The translations under genes were made by a program, and so were the position numbers. Below the pieces are notes generated by a model. The model saw only the letters and a program-made list of their open reading frames with translations, was not told the DNA's origin and made no database searches. A stretch of 52,875 nt of DNA, taken from IMG/VR virus record IMGVR_UViG_3300008113_000146, positions 1-52,875 of that record; one strand, 5' to 3'. This DNA comes from a virus. Of the stretch, positions 31,786 through 41,800 are shown piece by piece. Numbering within the stretch: the stretch's first letter is position 1; every line of letters begins with the position of its first letter.

Positions 31786-33108
31786 ATGAATATTGAAAAA
31801 TCTATGTGGTCCAGTCATGGCGATAACATATCGCTATCTGTTCCGTTTACAAAAGTAAACCGTGAGAACAGAACTGTTTCTGGATTTGCTACGCTTGATA
31901 ATATCGATCAAACAGGTGATGTTGTAACTGCTGAAGCAAGCGTAAAAGCTTTTGAAAACTTCAGAGGCAACATCCGTGAAATGCATGGGTCAAACGCAGT
32001 TGGCAAAATGGTTTCATTTAAGCCAGAAACATATTATGATCCAAAAAATGGAGAGTTCTACAGCGGAGTTTATGTAACTGCTTACATCTCAAAAGGTTCA
32101 CAAGACACATGGGAAAAATGTTTAGATGGCACACTATCTGGATTTTCAATTGGCGGAAAGATTATTGAATCAGATAACGAAGTCAATAAGTCAACAGGAC
32201 AACCAGTAAGATTTATTAAGGATTATGTTTTAATGGAGTTATCTGTAGTAGATTCTCCAGCAAATGAACTTTGTAATATTCTTTCTATTCAGAAGATGAA
32301 TGGAAAATTAATTTTTAAAGGAATCGCAGCAGAGACAGCAGTAGAAAATATTTTTTATTGTGAAGAAAGCGATTCTATTTTTCTTTCATCAGAAAAAACA
32401 TACACGTCTCCAGTATCTGGAAATCCAGCAGAACTAATCGGTTGGATTGAAAAAGATGATTCTAATAAAGCAAAAGAAATAAATAAGATTCTTGATGCGT
32501 ACAAGCAATCAAGATTTACGTTGCCTGATACACAAACAATTGCAAAACAGGCAAACGCAGAAGGAGGTAATGAAGTGTCAGAAAATACAGAAAACGTAGT
32601 TGCAGAAGATGCAGTAGCACCAGAAGCAGCCGTTGAAGAAACACCAGTTGCTGCTGAAGAAGCACCAGCTGAGGCTCCTGCAGAAGATGCAGCAGCAGAC
32701 GCTCCTGCCGAAACTCTGGAGAAAGCAGCCGACGTATCAGAAGTTGAGGTTGATGAACCTGATTTTGCAAAGATGTTAGGCGATCTAAAAGGCTTTTTCT
32801 CAGAAACTCTAAACAAGGCATCTGAAGCAAATGCTGCACAGGTAACAACAATCCAAGAGACTGTTGAAGCTTTTAGCAAGAGCGTAGATGCTAGAATTTC
32901 AGAGTTGGCAGAACAACACACAGTTCTTTCAAGTGCTGTAAGAGATATCAAAAACACGATTGATAGTGTTGAAAAGCGTGTTGACGCAGTAGAATCAGAT
33001 ACTGCAATTAAGAAGTCCTCAGACCTTGGCGGGTCTCAGGAAGTAACAATCAAAAAATCCAAATGGAACGGTTCTTTCCTCGGTTCCGTGAATGATATAT
33101 TCAACTAA
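31786..33108 (+). CDS. Capsid maturation protease fused to scaffold (440 aa)
   Basis: The N-terminal 160 residues match XkdF-type prohead serine proteases: NRTVSGFATLDNIDQTGDVV, H67 in IREMHGSNAVGKM and the Ser in GTLSGFSIGGK (S118 or S121). The protease trims capsid proteins during head maturation. Residues about 255-310 are Ala/Glu/Pro-rich, and 320-420 are coiled-coil forming, as in scaffolds. Start chosen at MNIEKSMW (31786), not 31750, on the promoter position. The major capsid gene follows. Confidence 0.85.
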   Translation: MNIEKSMWSSHGDNISLSVPFTKVNRENRTVSGFATLDNIDQTGDVVTAEASVKAFENFRGNIREMHGSNAVGKMVSFKPETYYDPKNGEFYSGVYVTAYISKGSQDTWEKCLDGTLSGFSIGGKIIESDNEVNKSTGQPVRFIKDYVLMELSVVDSPANELCNILSIQKMNGKLIFKGIAAETAVENIFYCEESDSIFLSSEKTYTSPVSGNPAELIGWIEKDDSNKAKEINKILDAYKQSRFTLPDTQTIAKQANAEGGNEVSENTENVVAEDAVAPEAAVEETPVAAEEAPAEAPAEDAAADAPAETLEKAADVSEVEVDEPDFAKMLGDLKGFFSETLNKASEANAAQVTTIQETVEAFSKSVDARISELAEQHTVLSSAVRDIKNTIDSVEKRVDAVESDTAIKKSSDLGGSQEVTIKKSKWNGSFLGSVNDIFN

Positions 33109-33131
33109 AATAAGGTAGGTGAAATAAATAA

Positions 33132-34181
33132 ATGAGCAATGAAACATTAGAAAAAGCAATTGCATCTGGCACAACAGCCACAGGCACATTCGCTTCTACA
33201 ACTGGTGGTTCAGGAGTACACGTAGCTAGCGAGTCTGGCAACGGCGGTCTTCTTAACCCAGAACAGTCTGCTCGCTTCCTTGACTATATGTTCGATGCAA
33301 CCGTTATCGGTAAAGTAGCACGTACAGTTAGAATGAAGGCAGACACAACCGAGATTGATCGTATGTCCGTTGGTGAAAAGCTTATGAAGCTTGCAACTGA
33401 AGGAGATAATGATGCTGCTAACTCAGCAGTAACTTTCTCAAAGATTTCTTTAACAACAAAGAAACTTCGCATGGATTGGGAGCTTTCAACAGAGTCTCTA
33501 GAAGACAATATTGAAGGTGCTGATCTTGAAGATCATATTGCACGTTTGATGGCAACACAGGCAGGAAATGACATCGAAGATGTTATCCTTAATGGTGATA
33601 CAGCCCTTTCAAGCGATGCACTTTACAAGTCATTTAATGGTGTTGTAAAGAAGGCAAAGACAAGTGCACACGTAGTTGATGCAGCTGGAGCTAATATCTC
33701 CCGTGCAGTATTCAACTCAGCGCTAAAGGCACTTCCACGTAAGTACAAGCAGCGCCGCACAGATCTTCGCTTCCTATCAGGTTCAAACTTGATCCAGGAT
33801 TACTTATATGCAACTTCACAAAACATTCAGAACGTTAACCCACAAGATATTGCTTCTGGCATTATCCGTGGTGATGTTCCAGTTCTTGGAGGTCCAGCAG
33901 GATACGTAGCACCATATGCTTTCGGTATTCCAATTGTTGAAGTTCCACTTCTTCCAGAGACACAGACTGGTTCATACTCAGGAGCATCTGGTTCACACGG
34001 TGACGTCCACTTGACATTCCCAAATAACGTAGTTATTGGTATCAAGCGTGACGTAACAGTTTACCGCTTCTTCTGGCCACGCAAGGACAGCGTCGAGTAT
34101 ACACTTTACACTCGTGTTGGTGTACAAATCGAGCAGGCTGACGCTTGGGTCGTTGTTAAGAACGTTAAGGTCGCTTCATAA
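33132..34181 (+). CDS. Major capsid protein, HK97 fold (349 aa)
   Basis: Main shell subunit. Placement directly after the protease/scaffold and before connectors supports it, as do family-like stretches: LLNPEQSARFLDYMFDATVIGKVART, MKLATEGDN, TKKLRMDWELSTESLEDNIEG, LEDHIARLMATQAGNDIEDVILNGD and the late VVIGIKRDVTVYRFFWPRKDSVEYTLYTRVGVQI. It resembles the XkdG-like group. A strong bidirectional terminator follows. Codons look favourable (CGT, CGC, AAG) compared with the neighbours, consistent with high expression. Confidence 0.9.
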   Translation: MSNETLEKAIASGTTATGTFASTTGGSGVHVASESGNGGLLNPEQSARFLDYMFDATVIGKVARTVRMKADTTEIDRMSVGEKLMKLATEGDNDAANSAVTFSKISLTTKKLRMDWELSTESLEDNIEGADLEDHIARLMATQAGNDIEDVILNGDTALSSDALYKSFNGVVKKAKTSAHVVDAAGANISRAVFNSALKALPRKYKQRRTDLRFLSGSNLIQDYLYATSQNIQNVNPQDIASGIIRGDVPVLGGPAGYVAPYAFGIPIVEVPLLPETQTGSYSGASGSHGDVHLTFPNNVVIGIKRDVTVYRFFWPRKDSVEYTLYTRVGVQIEQADAWVVVKNVKVAS

Positions 34182-34206
34182 TTTAAATTTGAAGTAGATT
34201 TGCAAG

Positions 34207-34236
34207 AAAAGCCCCCAATTTATTTTGGGGGCTTTT
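34207..34236 (+). terminator. Terminator after major capsid gene
   Basis: Perfect 12-base stem (34207-34218 with 34225-34236), six-base loop, C5/G5 core flanked by A and T runs. It could work in both directions. Confidence 0.92.
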
Positions 34237-34252
34237 CATTTTAATTTATCAA

Positions 34253-34261
34253 TGCTATAAT
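34253..34261 (+). promoter_or_regulatory. Extended -10 promoter for connector operon
   Basis: TGCTATAAT just after the capsid terminator. The leader has an AAAAAGGAG ribosome site before the ATG at 34288. Confidence 0.5.
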
Positions 34262-34287
34262 AAACATACCTAGAAAAAGGAGAATAT

Positions 34288-34695
34288 ATGTCATTCGAGA
34301 CATTGAAAGTTGCAGAACTAAAGCAGATCGCAGAAGATTTTGCAGTAGAGACTGAAGGTCTAAAAAATAAAGCAGACATTATTGCTGCATTATCTGAAGA
34401 AGGCGTAACATGGTCGGTATATCAAAAAACAATTAAGGACCTAGAAGACGCATCAGAAGAGGAAGATTCAGCAGTAGAAATTCTTCCAAAGTTCGATCCA
34501 AAGAAAGATATTTCTAAAGATCAGATTTTGGTTAAGATGACAAGAGAGAACTTTAGATACGATATTTTGGGATTCACATTTACAAAAGATCACCCATTTG
34601 TTGCAATGTCTGAAGATGATGCTCAAAAAATCTTTGATGTGGAGGAAGGTTTCCGTTTAGCGACACCAAAGGAAGTTCAAGACTTTTATAGCTAA
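34288..34695 (+). CDS. SAP-domain phage protein (135 aa)
   Basis: Residues 5-36 (LKVAELKQIAEDFAVETEGLKNKADIIAAL) fit a SAP-like helix-extension-helix, a DNA-binding or protein-contact motif found next to phage head genes. A central acidic linker (DASEEEDSAVE) leads to a C-terminal beta region (ILVKMTRENFRYDILGFTFTKDHPFVAMSEDDAQKIF) like that seen in small head proteins. Possible head decoration or assembly factor. Own promoter and good ribosome site. Confidence 0.65.
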   Translation: MSFETLKVAELKQIAEDFAVETEGLKNKADIIAALSEEGVTWSVYQKTIKDLEDASEEEDSAVEILPKFDPKKDISKDQILVKMTRENFRYDILGFTFTKDHPFVAMSEDDAQKIFDVEEGFRLATPKEVQDFYS

Positions 34696-34710
34696 ACGTT
34701 AACTATATAA

Positions 34711-35697
34711 ATGGCAGAAGTATATAAGAATAGTAACGCCCCAGCTTCAACAAAAATATTTTGGGGTGGAGCCATAGTTGATGCAGATAGCAGTGTCCTT
34801 GTTGATATTTATGATACAACACAGGATCCAGCAGTTGTACCTTCTATTAACCCGCTGACACCTATACAGCAAAATATAGTTGCAGTAAAATCAGAAGTTG
34901 ATTATGGATCATATGAAATAAATATTCCTTATGCCATTACAAATAGAAATAAAAACCTTAAGCTTGTCTGGAAATATGCTATTCAGGGAACCCAAGTATC
35001 TCATGAAACATTCGTAGACGTTGTAACTCCATATGCATCCCTGGCGGAAGTAATACAGGACCTAGGATTAGGAACAGACCCATCTGATCCAAATTACAAG
35101 AGCTACCACGAATTGGTTATGGCTGAAAAGTTTGCAAGAAAAGTAATTGAGAATTATACTGGGCAAAGATTTTACCTATATGATGGAACAGAAACAATCA
35201 TGGGTTCTGGATCAGACATTTTGCCACTGCCATTTAAAATAGATACGCTTCATGAGCTATATCAAAATGACATACTTCTAGTAGACAACATCAACAATGT
35301 TAACAACTGGATCTCTAGTCCGCTAGTTTCTGAAACTGGATTTGGACTTAGGGTAGATAGATCCAATACTTTAGATAACACCGTATATGTAGCAAATGGA
35401 ATGGTTCCACCATCTATAAATGATTATTATGGCGGAGCATTTATGAAGGATGCAAAGTATCGTGTTCAAGGTAAGTTTGGTTGGGCAGATGTTCCAGATA
35501 ATGTTGAGCAAGCTACAATTCAGCTTATTGGAGATTATTTCTCTAAAGACAGAATCTGGACAAACAAATATCTTAAATCAATTAAGACATTTGACTGGCA
35601 GTTCGAATATTTGTCAGATGCCTACAGGGGAACTGGAAATGCATATGCAGACCAGCTCTTGTATCCTTATGTCATAACCTCTATGGTTGTAATATAA
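34711..35697 (+). CDS. Head-tail adaptor with N-terminal Ig-like domain (328 aa)
   Basis: Residues 1-110 form a beta domain (PASTKIFWGGAIVDADSSVLVDIYD, LKLVWKYAIQGTQVSHETFVDVV). Residues about 115-150 (LAEVIQDLGLG, KSYHELVMAEKFARKVIENYTGQRF) are the helical signature of head-completion adaptors (gp6/gp15-like). The C-terminus continues KFGWADVPDNVEQATIQLIGDYFSKDRIW, also typical. It binds beneath the portal to connect head and tail. The fused beta domain is an addition to the usual 100-200 residue adaptor. Confidence 0.75.
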   Translation: MAEVYKNSNAPASTKIFWGGAIVDADSSVLVDIYDTTQDPAVVPSINPLTPIQQNIVAVKSEVDYGSYEINIPYAITNRNKNLKLVWKYAIQGTQVSHETFVDVVTPYASLAEVIQDLGLGTDPSDPNYKSYHELVMAEKFARKVIENYTGQRFYLYDGTETIMGSGSDILPLPFKIDTLHELYQNDILLVDNINNVNNWISSPLVSETGFGLRVDRSNTLDNTVYVANGMVPPSINDYYGGAFMKDAKYRVQGKFGWADVPDNVEQATIQLIGDYFSKDRIWTNKYLKSIKTFDWQFEYLSDAYRGTGNAYADQLLYPYVITSMVVI

Positions 35698-36122
35698 TGT
35701 ATGACATTGTTAATTCAATTCTTACAATGTCTCTTGATCTTTATAAGCAAATAGATCAGCAAGACGAAAATACTGGCGCAATAAAGAAGCAATGGATATA
35801 CTATAAGACAATACCATGCCATGCAAAGGGCATCATTAGCAACTCTTCCAGCACAAGAACTGGAAACCAGCAAACCTTCTCCAATCAGTATACAAATGAA
35901 CAAACATTACAAATAAGAACTACAGAAAAATTAAGCCACAGAGTTAAGATAACCAACATTAGAGATTCTTACAATAATGTTGTTTGGTCTGAAATTAACT
36001 TCCCTTCCGACACTCCAACAGTTTTTGAGGTTACAGGGATTACTCCAATTACAGATCCATTCGGCGGAGTTCTTGGCTATAACAATAATGTTAAGAGATC
36101 GGAAAATCAGACAATTGGATAA
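35697..36122 (+). CDS. Head-tail stopper/closure protein (141 aa)
   Basis: Small beta-rich protein following the adaptor, the usual place of head-closure proteins. Features: YKQIDQQDENTGAIKKQWIYYKTIPCHAKGI, then TTEKLSHRVKITNIRDSYNNVVW and FEVTGITPITDPFGGVLGYN, which fits the stopper barrel. It starts in a TAATG overlap and overlaps the next gene by 35 bases. Confidence 0.65.
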   Translation: MYDIVNSILTMSLDLYKQIDQQDENTGAIKKQWIYYKTIPCHAKGIISNSSSTRTGNQQTFSNQYTNEQTLQIRTTEKLSHRVKITNIRDSYNNVVWSEINFPSDTPTVFEVTGITPITDPFGGVLGYNNNVKRSENQTIG

Positions 36123-36900
36123 CAGTGCCCTTTTAGTTCAAGCCGCAAGTGGTCTTCACAAACACCTTGGCGGCACAAAAGGCACGTCTGTATTAAAGGA
36201 TAGCACGGTTGCTCAAATATCTGCTGCTATTTATTATCAAGCAAGTGTATTGTCAAAGATAACTGGCGATGCAGGATTTCAATCTAAATTTAGAACAGTA
36301 ATATTTAAGCAGCTTCAAAAAGATTTTGGCGAATACATAGATGCACAAGCAAGAGCAAATCCATCTACGTTACACCATGTTTACGAATGGAAGAAGGTTG
36401 GCTCATCAAATGCTAGATTATTTGAGCTTCAAATTAATTCTACAGAGGGATTATCATTTACTATAACTTCATCATTCAAGCCATCAAAATCAATAGTGCC
36501 AACATCATTTGGAAAGTCAAGACATGTTTTTACAAATAAAGCAATTGTTATGGAAAATGGTTCTCCAGTTACAATCAAGCCTAGAAATTCTAGAAGGCTT
36601 GTTTTTGAAATTGATGGTCAGGTAATTAGAATGCCAGAGGGCAAATCTGTAACTGTTAAGAGGCCTGGCGGTGGCAAAGCAACTGGTAGATTTCAAATAT
36701 CATATGCAAGATTCTTTACTGGCAACCTAGTAAGTTTATCAATAAAAAAGTCTGGCTTTCAAAGAATTTTTAATTCAGATGTTACAAAAGCCTTAAAGGT
36801 TCCATTTGATGTAAAAAAGGTAAAGTATTCTTTTTCACCAAACACATTAAATATGCAGGCAGAGTCAGCTGTTAAGGCAGCATTTGGAGGTTCACTATGA
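36088..36900 (+). CDS. Neck/tail completion protein (270 aa)
   Basis: Located where tailed phages encode the neck protein that joins stopper and terminator. Start chosen at MLRDRKIRQL (36088); an earlier in-frame ATG at 35977 would read through the preceding gene out of its frame for 110 more bases and gives low-complexity sequence. The protein has helices (NSALLVQAASGLHKHLGG) and a beta-rich, basic second half (IVMENGSPVTIKPRNSRRLVFEIDGQ). No exact family assigned. The stop overlaps the next start (ATGA). Confidence 0.6.
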   Translation: MLRDRKIRQLDNSALLVQAASGLHKHLGGTKGTSVLKDSTVAQISAAIYYQASVLSKITGDAGFQSKFRTVIFKQLQKDFGEYIDAQARANPSTLHHVYEWKKVGSSNARLFELQINSTEGLSFTITSSFKPSKSIVPTSFGKSRHVFTNKAIVMENGSPVTIKPRNSRRLVFEIDGQVIRMPEGKSVTVKRPGGGKATGRFQISYARFFTGNLVSLSIKKSGFQRIFNSDVTKALKVPFDVKKVKYSFSPNTLNMQAESAVKAAFGGSL

Positions 36901-37409
36901 CAGTAGATTATAAGCTAGATGTAATGTCAGATTTAAGAAAGCACCTATGGAGCGTATTAGTTGCATCCGATATATTTGATCCTAACGACTACTATAGCGA
37001 CAACCTAGGTACAGAGCTAGTTCCAATATTCCCTGTGCAACAGCAGGCAGAAATGGATCAGTTCTTAAGCGGCAAAAAGCATATTGTTTACGATAAAATA
37101 GGAATGTCATATGAAGACAATTGGGTCATTTGCTGTGAGCAGGTTTTATTCACAATATATGCAACTGACTATTCAGAGATTACTGAAATAAGAAATTTTA
37201 TAACAGACCAATATCGTAGAATGGACGAGTCTGCCAGGGACACAAATTTGTATTCTGGCATATCAAATAAATTTAAATTCTATAGCATCTTCGTGGCTGA
37301 CATATCAGAGACTGGGCCATCTGAAGAGGTGGCGGGATTCCTATCAGCAGACATAATTCTTGAGGTTAAATACGCAAGACATGTTGGAATTGATGGTAGA
37401 TTTTTATAG
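36897..37409 (+). CDS. Tail terminator-like protein (170 aa)
   Basis: Alpha/beta protein in the tail terminator position before the tail tube gene. The N-terminal helix LDVMSDLRKHLWSVLVASDIFD, central VICCEQVLFTIYATDYSEITEIRNFITDQYRRMDESARD and late FYSIFVADISETGPS, ADIILEVKYARHV follow the fold of gpU/gp17-like terminators, which cap the tail tube. Assignment rests on position and pattern. Confidence 0.6.
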   Translation: MTVDYKLDVMSDLRKHLWSVLVASDIFDPNDYYSDNLGTELVPIFPVQQQAEMDQFLSGKKHIVYDKIGMSYEDNWVICCEQVLFTIYATDYSEITEIRNFITDQYRRMDESARDTNLYSGISNKFKFYSIFVADISETGPSEEVAGFLSADIILEVKYARHVGIDGRFL

Positions 37410-37530
37410 TTTGCCTTTGGGCGTATTATACTCTAAAATTGTACCTAGAGGAAAGGGCCTAGCCAGCCACAGATTAAACGATTGAAACAATAATATATAT
37501 ATATATTTTTGAAACAGGAGGTAAGACACA
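37410..37530 (+). promoter_or_regulatory. Tail tube gene leader, possible promoter
   Basis: TATTATACT (37424-37432) may be a -10 region without a clear -35. An alternating AT tract (about 37491-37507) lies between two TTGAAACA copies, then a perfect AGGAGG ribosome site 10 bases before the ATG. Confidence 0.3.
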
Positions 37531-38081
37531 ATGGCATTTAACTCAGCCAAAAATATTCTTGTGGGAGCTTCACCGCTTTACATCTCGAATTCAGATTCAA
37601 CTGTAACAGGTTATGTTGAAAACCAAGAGCCAGGTATTGCTAAAGTAGCAACATCTGGAAAGAAAGACGGAGTACCAGCATTTTCATCATCTGCTTCATA
37701 CCGTACAACTCTTGATGCAGCACAGTCTGTTGCAGACAATGCTTACCGTAACGTTGGTTATACAAACAATGGTCTTCAGATCACTTATAACCCAACTTAC
37801 GATTCAGTAACTGTTGACCAGTTGCTTGATACAGCAAAGCTATTTAAGTCTGCGATGGAAGTTATGATCGCAACAGAAATGGCAGAAGGAACACAACAAC
37901 TTCAGCTACTTCAGAGCGTATCTACTATGCACGTCGTGTATTGTCTGTACAACAGTCACAATTCTCACTTGCACGTAATACACCAACATCATTCCCAGTA
38001 ACATTCCGTTTGCTTCCAGACGCAGGTTACACAGGTTCAGAATACGGAAAGATCATTGACCGTACTTGGACACCAGCTTAA
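37531..38081 (+). CDS. Major tail tube protein with internal frameshift
   Basis: Frame 1 (37531-38001) starts MAFNSAKNILVGASPLYIS and reads as a tail tube protein to about residue 121 (SAMEVMIATEMAEGT), then turns into low-complexity sequence (a run of His/Ser). From about 37894 the -1 frame continues sensibly, TTSATSERIYYARRVLSVQQ then LARNTPTSFPVTFRLLPDAG and IIDRTWTPA, ending at the TAA at 38079-38081 just before a terminator. The switch lies in GGAACACAACAAC, where one lost A in an ACA run would explain it. No slippery heptamer is seen, so a sequencing error or mutation is likelier than programmed shifting. Confidence 0.75.
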
Positions 38082-38097
38082 TTAATTATTAAGTAAA

Positions 38098-38123
38098 TAA
38101 AGCCCCCAGAAATGGGGGCTTTA
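38098..38123 (+). terminator. Terminator after tail tube gene
   Basis: Perfect 11-base stem (38098-38108 with 38113-38123), GAAA tetraloop, C5/G5 core and flanking A/T; usable on both strands. Confidence 0.9.
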
Positions 38124-38146
38124 TTGTTGTAGTATTAGAATCTATA

Positions 38147-38155
38147 TGTTATAAT
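38147..38155 (+). promoter_or_regulatory. Extended -10 promoter for tail chaperone operon
   Basis: TGTTATAAT after the tail tube terminator; the leader has AAGGAGG before the TTG start at 38183. Confidence 0.5.
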
Positions 38156-38182
38156 AATTAAGACAATCCAAGGAGGATTAAA

Positions 38183-38515
38183 TTGGCAAATACAGTATAT
38201 GACGTAGAAGAAATTACGTTACAAAATGGTTCGACAGTTAAGTTAAAACCACTTACAATCAAAGAGCTACGCAAGTTTATGGTAGCTATTCAGAAAACTG
38301 CAGAAGTAACATCAGAAGAAGAAACACTCACAATACTAATTGACGCATGTGCAGTTGCACTAGAAAAGCAGCTACCAGATTTAGTCAAAGATAGAGATCA
38401 ACTTGAAGATGCACTAGACGTACCAACTATTAATCGAATTCTTGAAGTTTGCGGTGGAATTAAACTTGACGACCCAAACCTACTAGCGGCAGCGGTTCTG
38501 GCTGGTCAGAACTAG
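38183..38515 (+). CDS. Tail assembly chaperone G (110 aa)
   Basis: Small acidic helical protein starting at a TTG codon after AAGGAGG. ITLQNGSTVKLKPLTIKELRKFMVAIQKT and the late DDPNLLAAAVLAGQN are typical of the upstream tail chaperone of siphophages, which coats the tape measure protein during tail assembly. It is also the N-terminal part of a frameshift fusion. It lies between the tail tube and tape measure genes, as in lambda-type phages. Confidence 0.8.
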   Translation: MANTVYDVEEITLQNGSTVKLKPLTIKELRKFMVAIQKTAEVTSEEETLTILIDACAVALEKQLPDLVKDRDQLEDALDVPTINRILEVCGGIKLDDPNLLAAAVLAGQN

Positions 38516-38841
38516 ACTTAGCCGCTTTAGAAGGGGAAGTTTTTCTTTTAGGTAATTGGAAAAATTACGAAGAGCTAGAAGAAAATCTTTCAATGCCAGA
38601 ACTCATTCAGACATTACAAGCTTATAAGAAAAAAGAAAACGAAGATAGAAAGTTTTTAGCAAGTCTTAAAGGCATAAAGATTGATGAGGAAGAAGAACAA
38701 GAAGGTCCTAGTTTTGAAGATATACAAAGAAGAGTGATGGGTGTAGATGCTGATAAAGATGACATCTTGTCTTTACAGGGAACATTTGCACAGAACGCAG
38801 GATTCGGTATAGGAGCTGGATTAGGATACACCAAGGAGTAA
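38183..38841 (+). CDS. Tail chaperone GT fusion made by -1 frameshift
   Basis: After a -1 slip at CCCAAAC (38473-38479) translation leaves the G frame and continues as PTSGSGSGWSELDLAALEGE then VFLLGNWKNYEELEENLSMP and on to GLGYTKE at 38841. The T part has the usual acidic, helical composition (KKKENEDRKFLASLKG, DEEEEQEGPS). The -1 frame has a TGA just upstream of the slip and is open all the way after it, and no good independent start exists before 38593. The small GT amount recruits tube subunits to the tape measure. Confidence 0.8.
38473..38479 (+). other. Programmed -1 frameshift slippery site
   Basis: CCCAAAC is read C-CCA-AAC in the G frame (codons 38474-38476 and 38477-38479), a perfect X-XXY-YYZ heptamer. 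The slip joins G to the open -1 frame. Confidence 0.8.
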
Positions 38842-38850
38842 TACATATCG

Positions 38851-41800
38851 ATGGCTGATGAGAACATAGTAACGAATATAGTCGCTAATGCAGACTTCTC
38901 AGGTCTTATTGCAGATGTCAATAAGGTCACAGCCTCGTTATCTAAATTACAACAGCAGATTATCCAATCTGATACTAAGCTTACAAACCAAGTAGCTTTA
39001 ATCAATAGATCTTTTGCTGAAAGTCTAAGACGAACTGGACAGTTCTCTACACACTTTGTAACACTAACATCAGACGTAGAAAAGTTTGGTAAGAATCTTG
39101 ATGGCGGAAAGCTAAAGCTAAGAGATTACTTTAGAACATTTCAGGATCACACAAAGACATCTGGTGGTTTGATTAGAGAGCTTGCAAAACAGCAAGTAGC
39201 ATTACAAAATGCCATAGTTCAACCGCTTGGAAAAAATGCCCAAGGATTAATGCAATACAATGTGCATATTCCTCAGGGTTTAAATGCTGTAAAGAATAAG
39301 GCAGCAATAGCAAGACAAGAACTCCAAATCATGAACAAGGTTATTCAGGATGGTGGAGTTCAATTAATTAACTGGGGTAAAAATACACAGTGGGCTGGTC
39401 GCCAGTTAACAGTCGGTTTAACTGTGCCATTAGCAGCATTTGGTAAGGCTGCAGCAGATGCGTTTAGAATGGCAGATGCAGAACTAACAAGATTAACAAA
39501 GGTTTATGGTGGACTTGCAAAGTCATCAGCAGCAGAACTTTCACAAATACGAGATGAAGTTTCAGCAACAGCAAGAGAGCTTTCTGCAGGATACGGAGTT
39601 TCGTTTAAAGAAACAATCTCTTTAGCTGCAGACATTGCAGCAACTGGAAAGCAAGGAAATGACTTACTTGCTTCTGTAAAAGAAACATCAAGACTTGCAG
39701 TTCTTGGAGAAGTAGATAGACAAGAAGCAATGAAAGCAACTCTTGCAATCCAGTCTGCATTCAAGCAAAATACCGAAGAGCTTTCACAATCAATTAACTT
39801 TTTAAACGCAGTTGAAAACCAAACATCAACAACTCTAAACGATTTAGTGGAAGCAATTCCAAAAGCTGGACCAGTAATCAAGGGCTTGGGTGGAAGCGTA
39901 CAGGATTTAGCTTTATATTTAACAGCAATGAGAGAAGGCGGAATTAATGCATCAGAAGGTGCAAATGCATTAAAGTCAGCTCTTGCTTCTTTGATTAACC
40001 CTACAGATGTTGCAGTAGCTAAGTTTAAAACATTTGGTATTGATCTAATTGACGTAGTAAATAGCAACGCTGGAAATCTTACTGGAACACTATTAGCACT
40101 TCAGGGATCACTTGATAAATTAGATCCTCTACAAAAGCAACAGGCTATTGAACAGCTATTTGGTAAGTTCCAGTTTGCAAGATTAAATGCTTTATTTGAA
40201 AACTTAGGAAAAGAAGGAAGCCAGACACTGCAGGTCTTAGACCTAATGAAGGCAAGCACACAGGATCTTGCAAATGTGGCTGATCGAGAATTAAAGCAGG
40301 TAACAGAGTCAGCGGCTGGTAAATATAACAGAGCAGTTGAATCATTGAAGGCAAACCTTGCAGAAATTGGCGAAGAATTTTTAAAGGTACAGACATTCTT
40401 CATAGGTGTAACTGATAGCATTGTAAAGTTTGTTAACAATCTTCCAGGTCCAGTAAAACAAATATTAACTTTTGCAGGAGGATTAACCGCAGTTATTGGA
40501 CCACTTATTATGTTAACTGGTGTACTTGCTAACTTCTTTGGATATGTAATTAAGGGTGTATCACATTTCAGAGCATTGTTCCGTGGCGGAGAAGGCTGGA
40601 AGATGCTTACTCCAGAAATTCTTGCAGCAGAAAAAGCTGGAAGCCTAGTAGAAAAAACATTCTATAGCGATGCAAAGGCTGCCTCTGTACTTAAAACTTC
40701 AATCGAAGGATTAATTGCTGAGTTTACATTATTAGAGCAAAAAGCAAAAAGCGGTTCAATTTCATTAGCCCCAGCATTTTCAACGATGGCTGGAAACCCA
40801 ATAGGTATTGGAAGACAAGTAGATCCAAACCATCCATTACTAAGTGCAACAGATACAAGATCAATGTCTCATTTAAATCCAGTTGCTGGAATGACTGCGG
40901 ATGAAAAATTAAGACAAACAATTTTTGGCGTTGTACCAGGTGCACCTAAAGTAAATCAGAAAATTGGAAATACCCCTCAGATGTACATGTCTGGAGATTT
41001 GCCAAAGATTCCAGGATTTACATCCGTAGGAGGAGCATCTACTGGTATTGTTGCTGAAGAGGCAGCTAAATGGCATGCAATGACTGGTGCACTTGCAATG
41101 CAATCTCAAGATGAAATTGCTTTATTAAAGAAAGAAGTTGCGACAACAGGACTTATAACAGCTGAACTATCTGCTTCATACCAAGCATTACTTCCATCAA
41201 TGACAATGCTTACACAAAAAGCAGCACAAGAATCTGCAGCAATTGTAGGCGAATTGCAAGCAGGCAAGATAACAGTAGATCAGGCAAGATCAAAAATTAT
41301 TCAGCTTAATGCACAAGTAGAAGCAATGATTGCAGAATCAGCAACAATGATTGCTGGTCAGCAAGGCAGAGCAATAAACCTTACATCTGTTCCACTTCTT
41401 AATCAGCCTGTGGTAAATGCAGCTGGTAAATCTAATATGAAAGAGTTGGCAAGACCAGGAAGAACAAGAGATTTATTAAATAAAATTGCCAGAGGCTTAG
41501 GCGTAAAAACATTTGGTGCACCTTACAGCATAGAAACAACCAGACCAAGAAGAATGAATTCTGGCGGTTACGTATATACAATGAATGATGGAAACATTGT
41601 TCCAGGACCAAATGTAAATGCAGATGTTGTTCCAGCAATGCTTACACCTGGAGAATTTGTTGTAAATAGAGAAGCAGCACAAGCAAACCTTCCACTATTA
41701 ACAGCAATAAATGGTGGAGGCGGATCTAATGGTCCAGGATATATAACTGGCGGGCAGATAAAAACACTACTTGGGATGCCAGAAGAATTCTTGAGAAGAT

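Noticed and set aside
32355-32957. Long leftward ORF inside the protease/scaffold gene
   Set aside because: It is an antisense shadow of the Ala/Glu-rich coding region with no ribosome site or context.
35977-36087. Earlier start for the neck protein
   Set aside because: The extra 37 residues read the stopper gene out of frame and are Leu/Gln-rich low-complexity sequence.
37848-37900. Programmed frameshift in the tail tube gene
   Set aside because: No slippery heptamer in the correct phase was found in the shared open stretch; an indel is simpler, though not proven.
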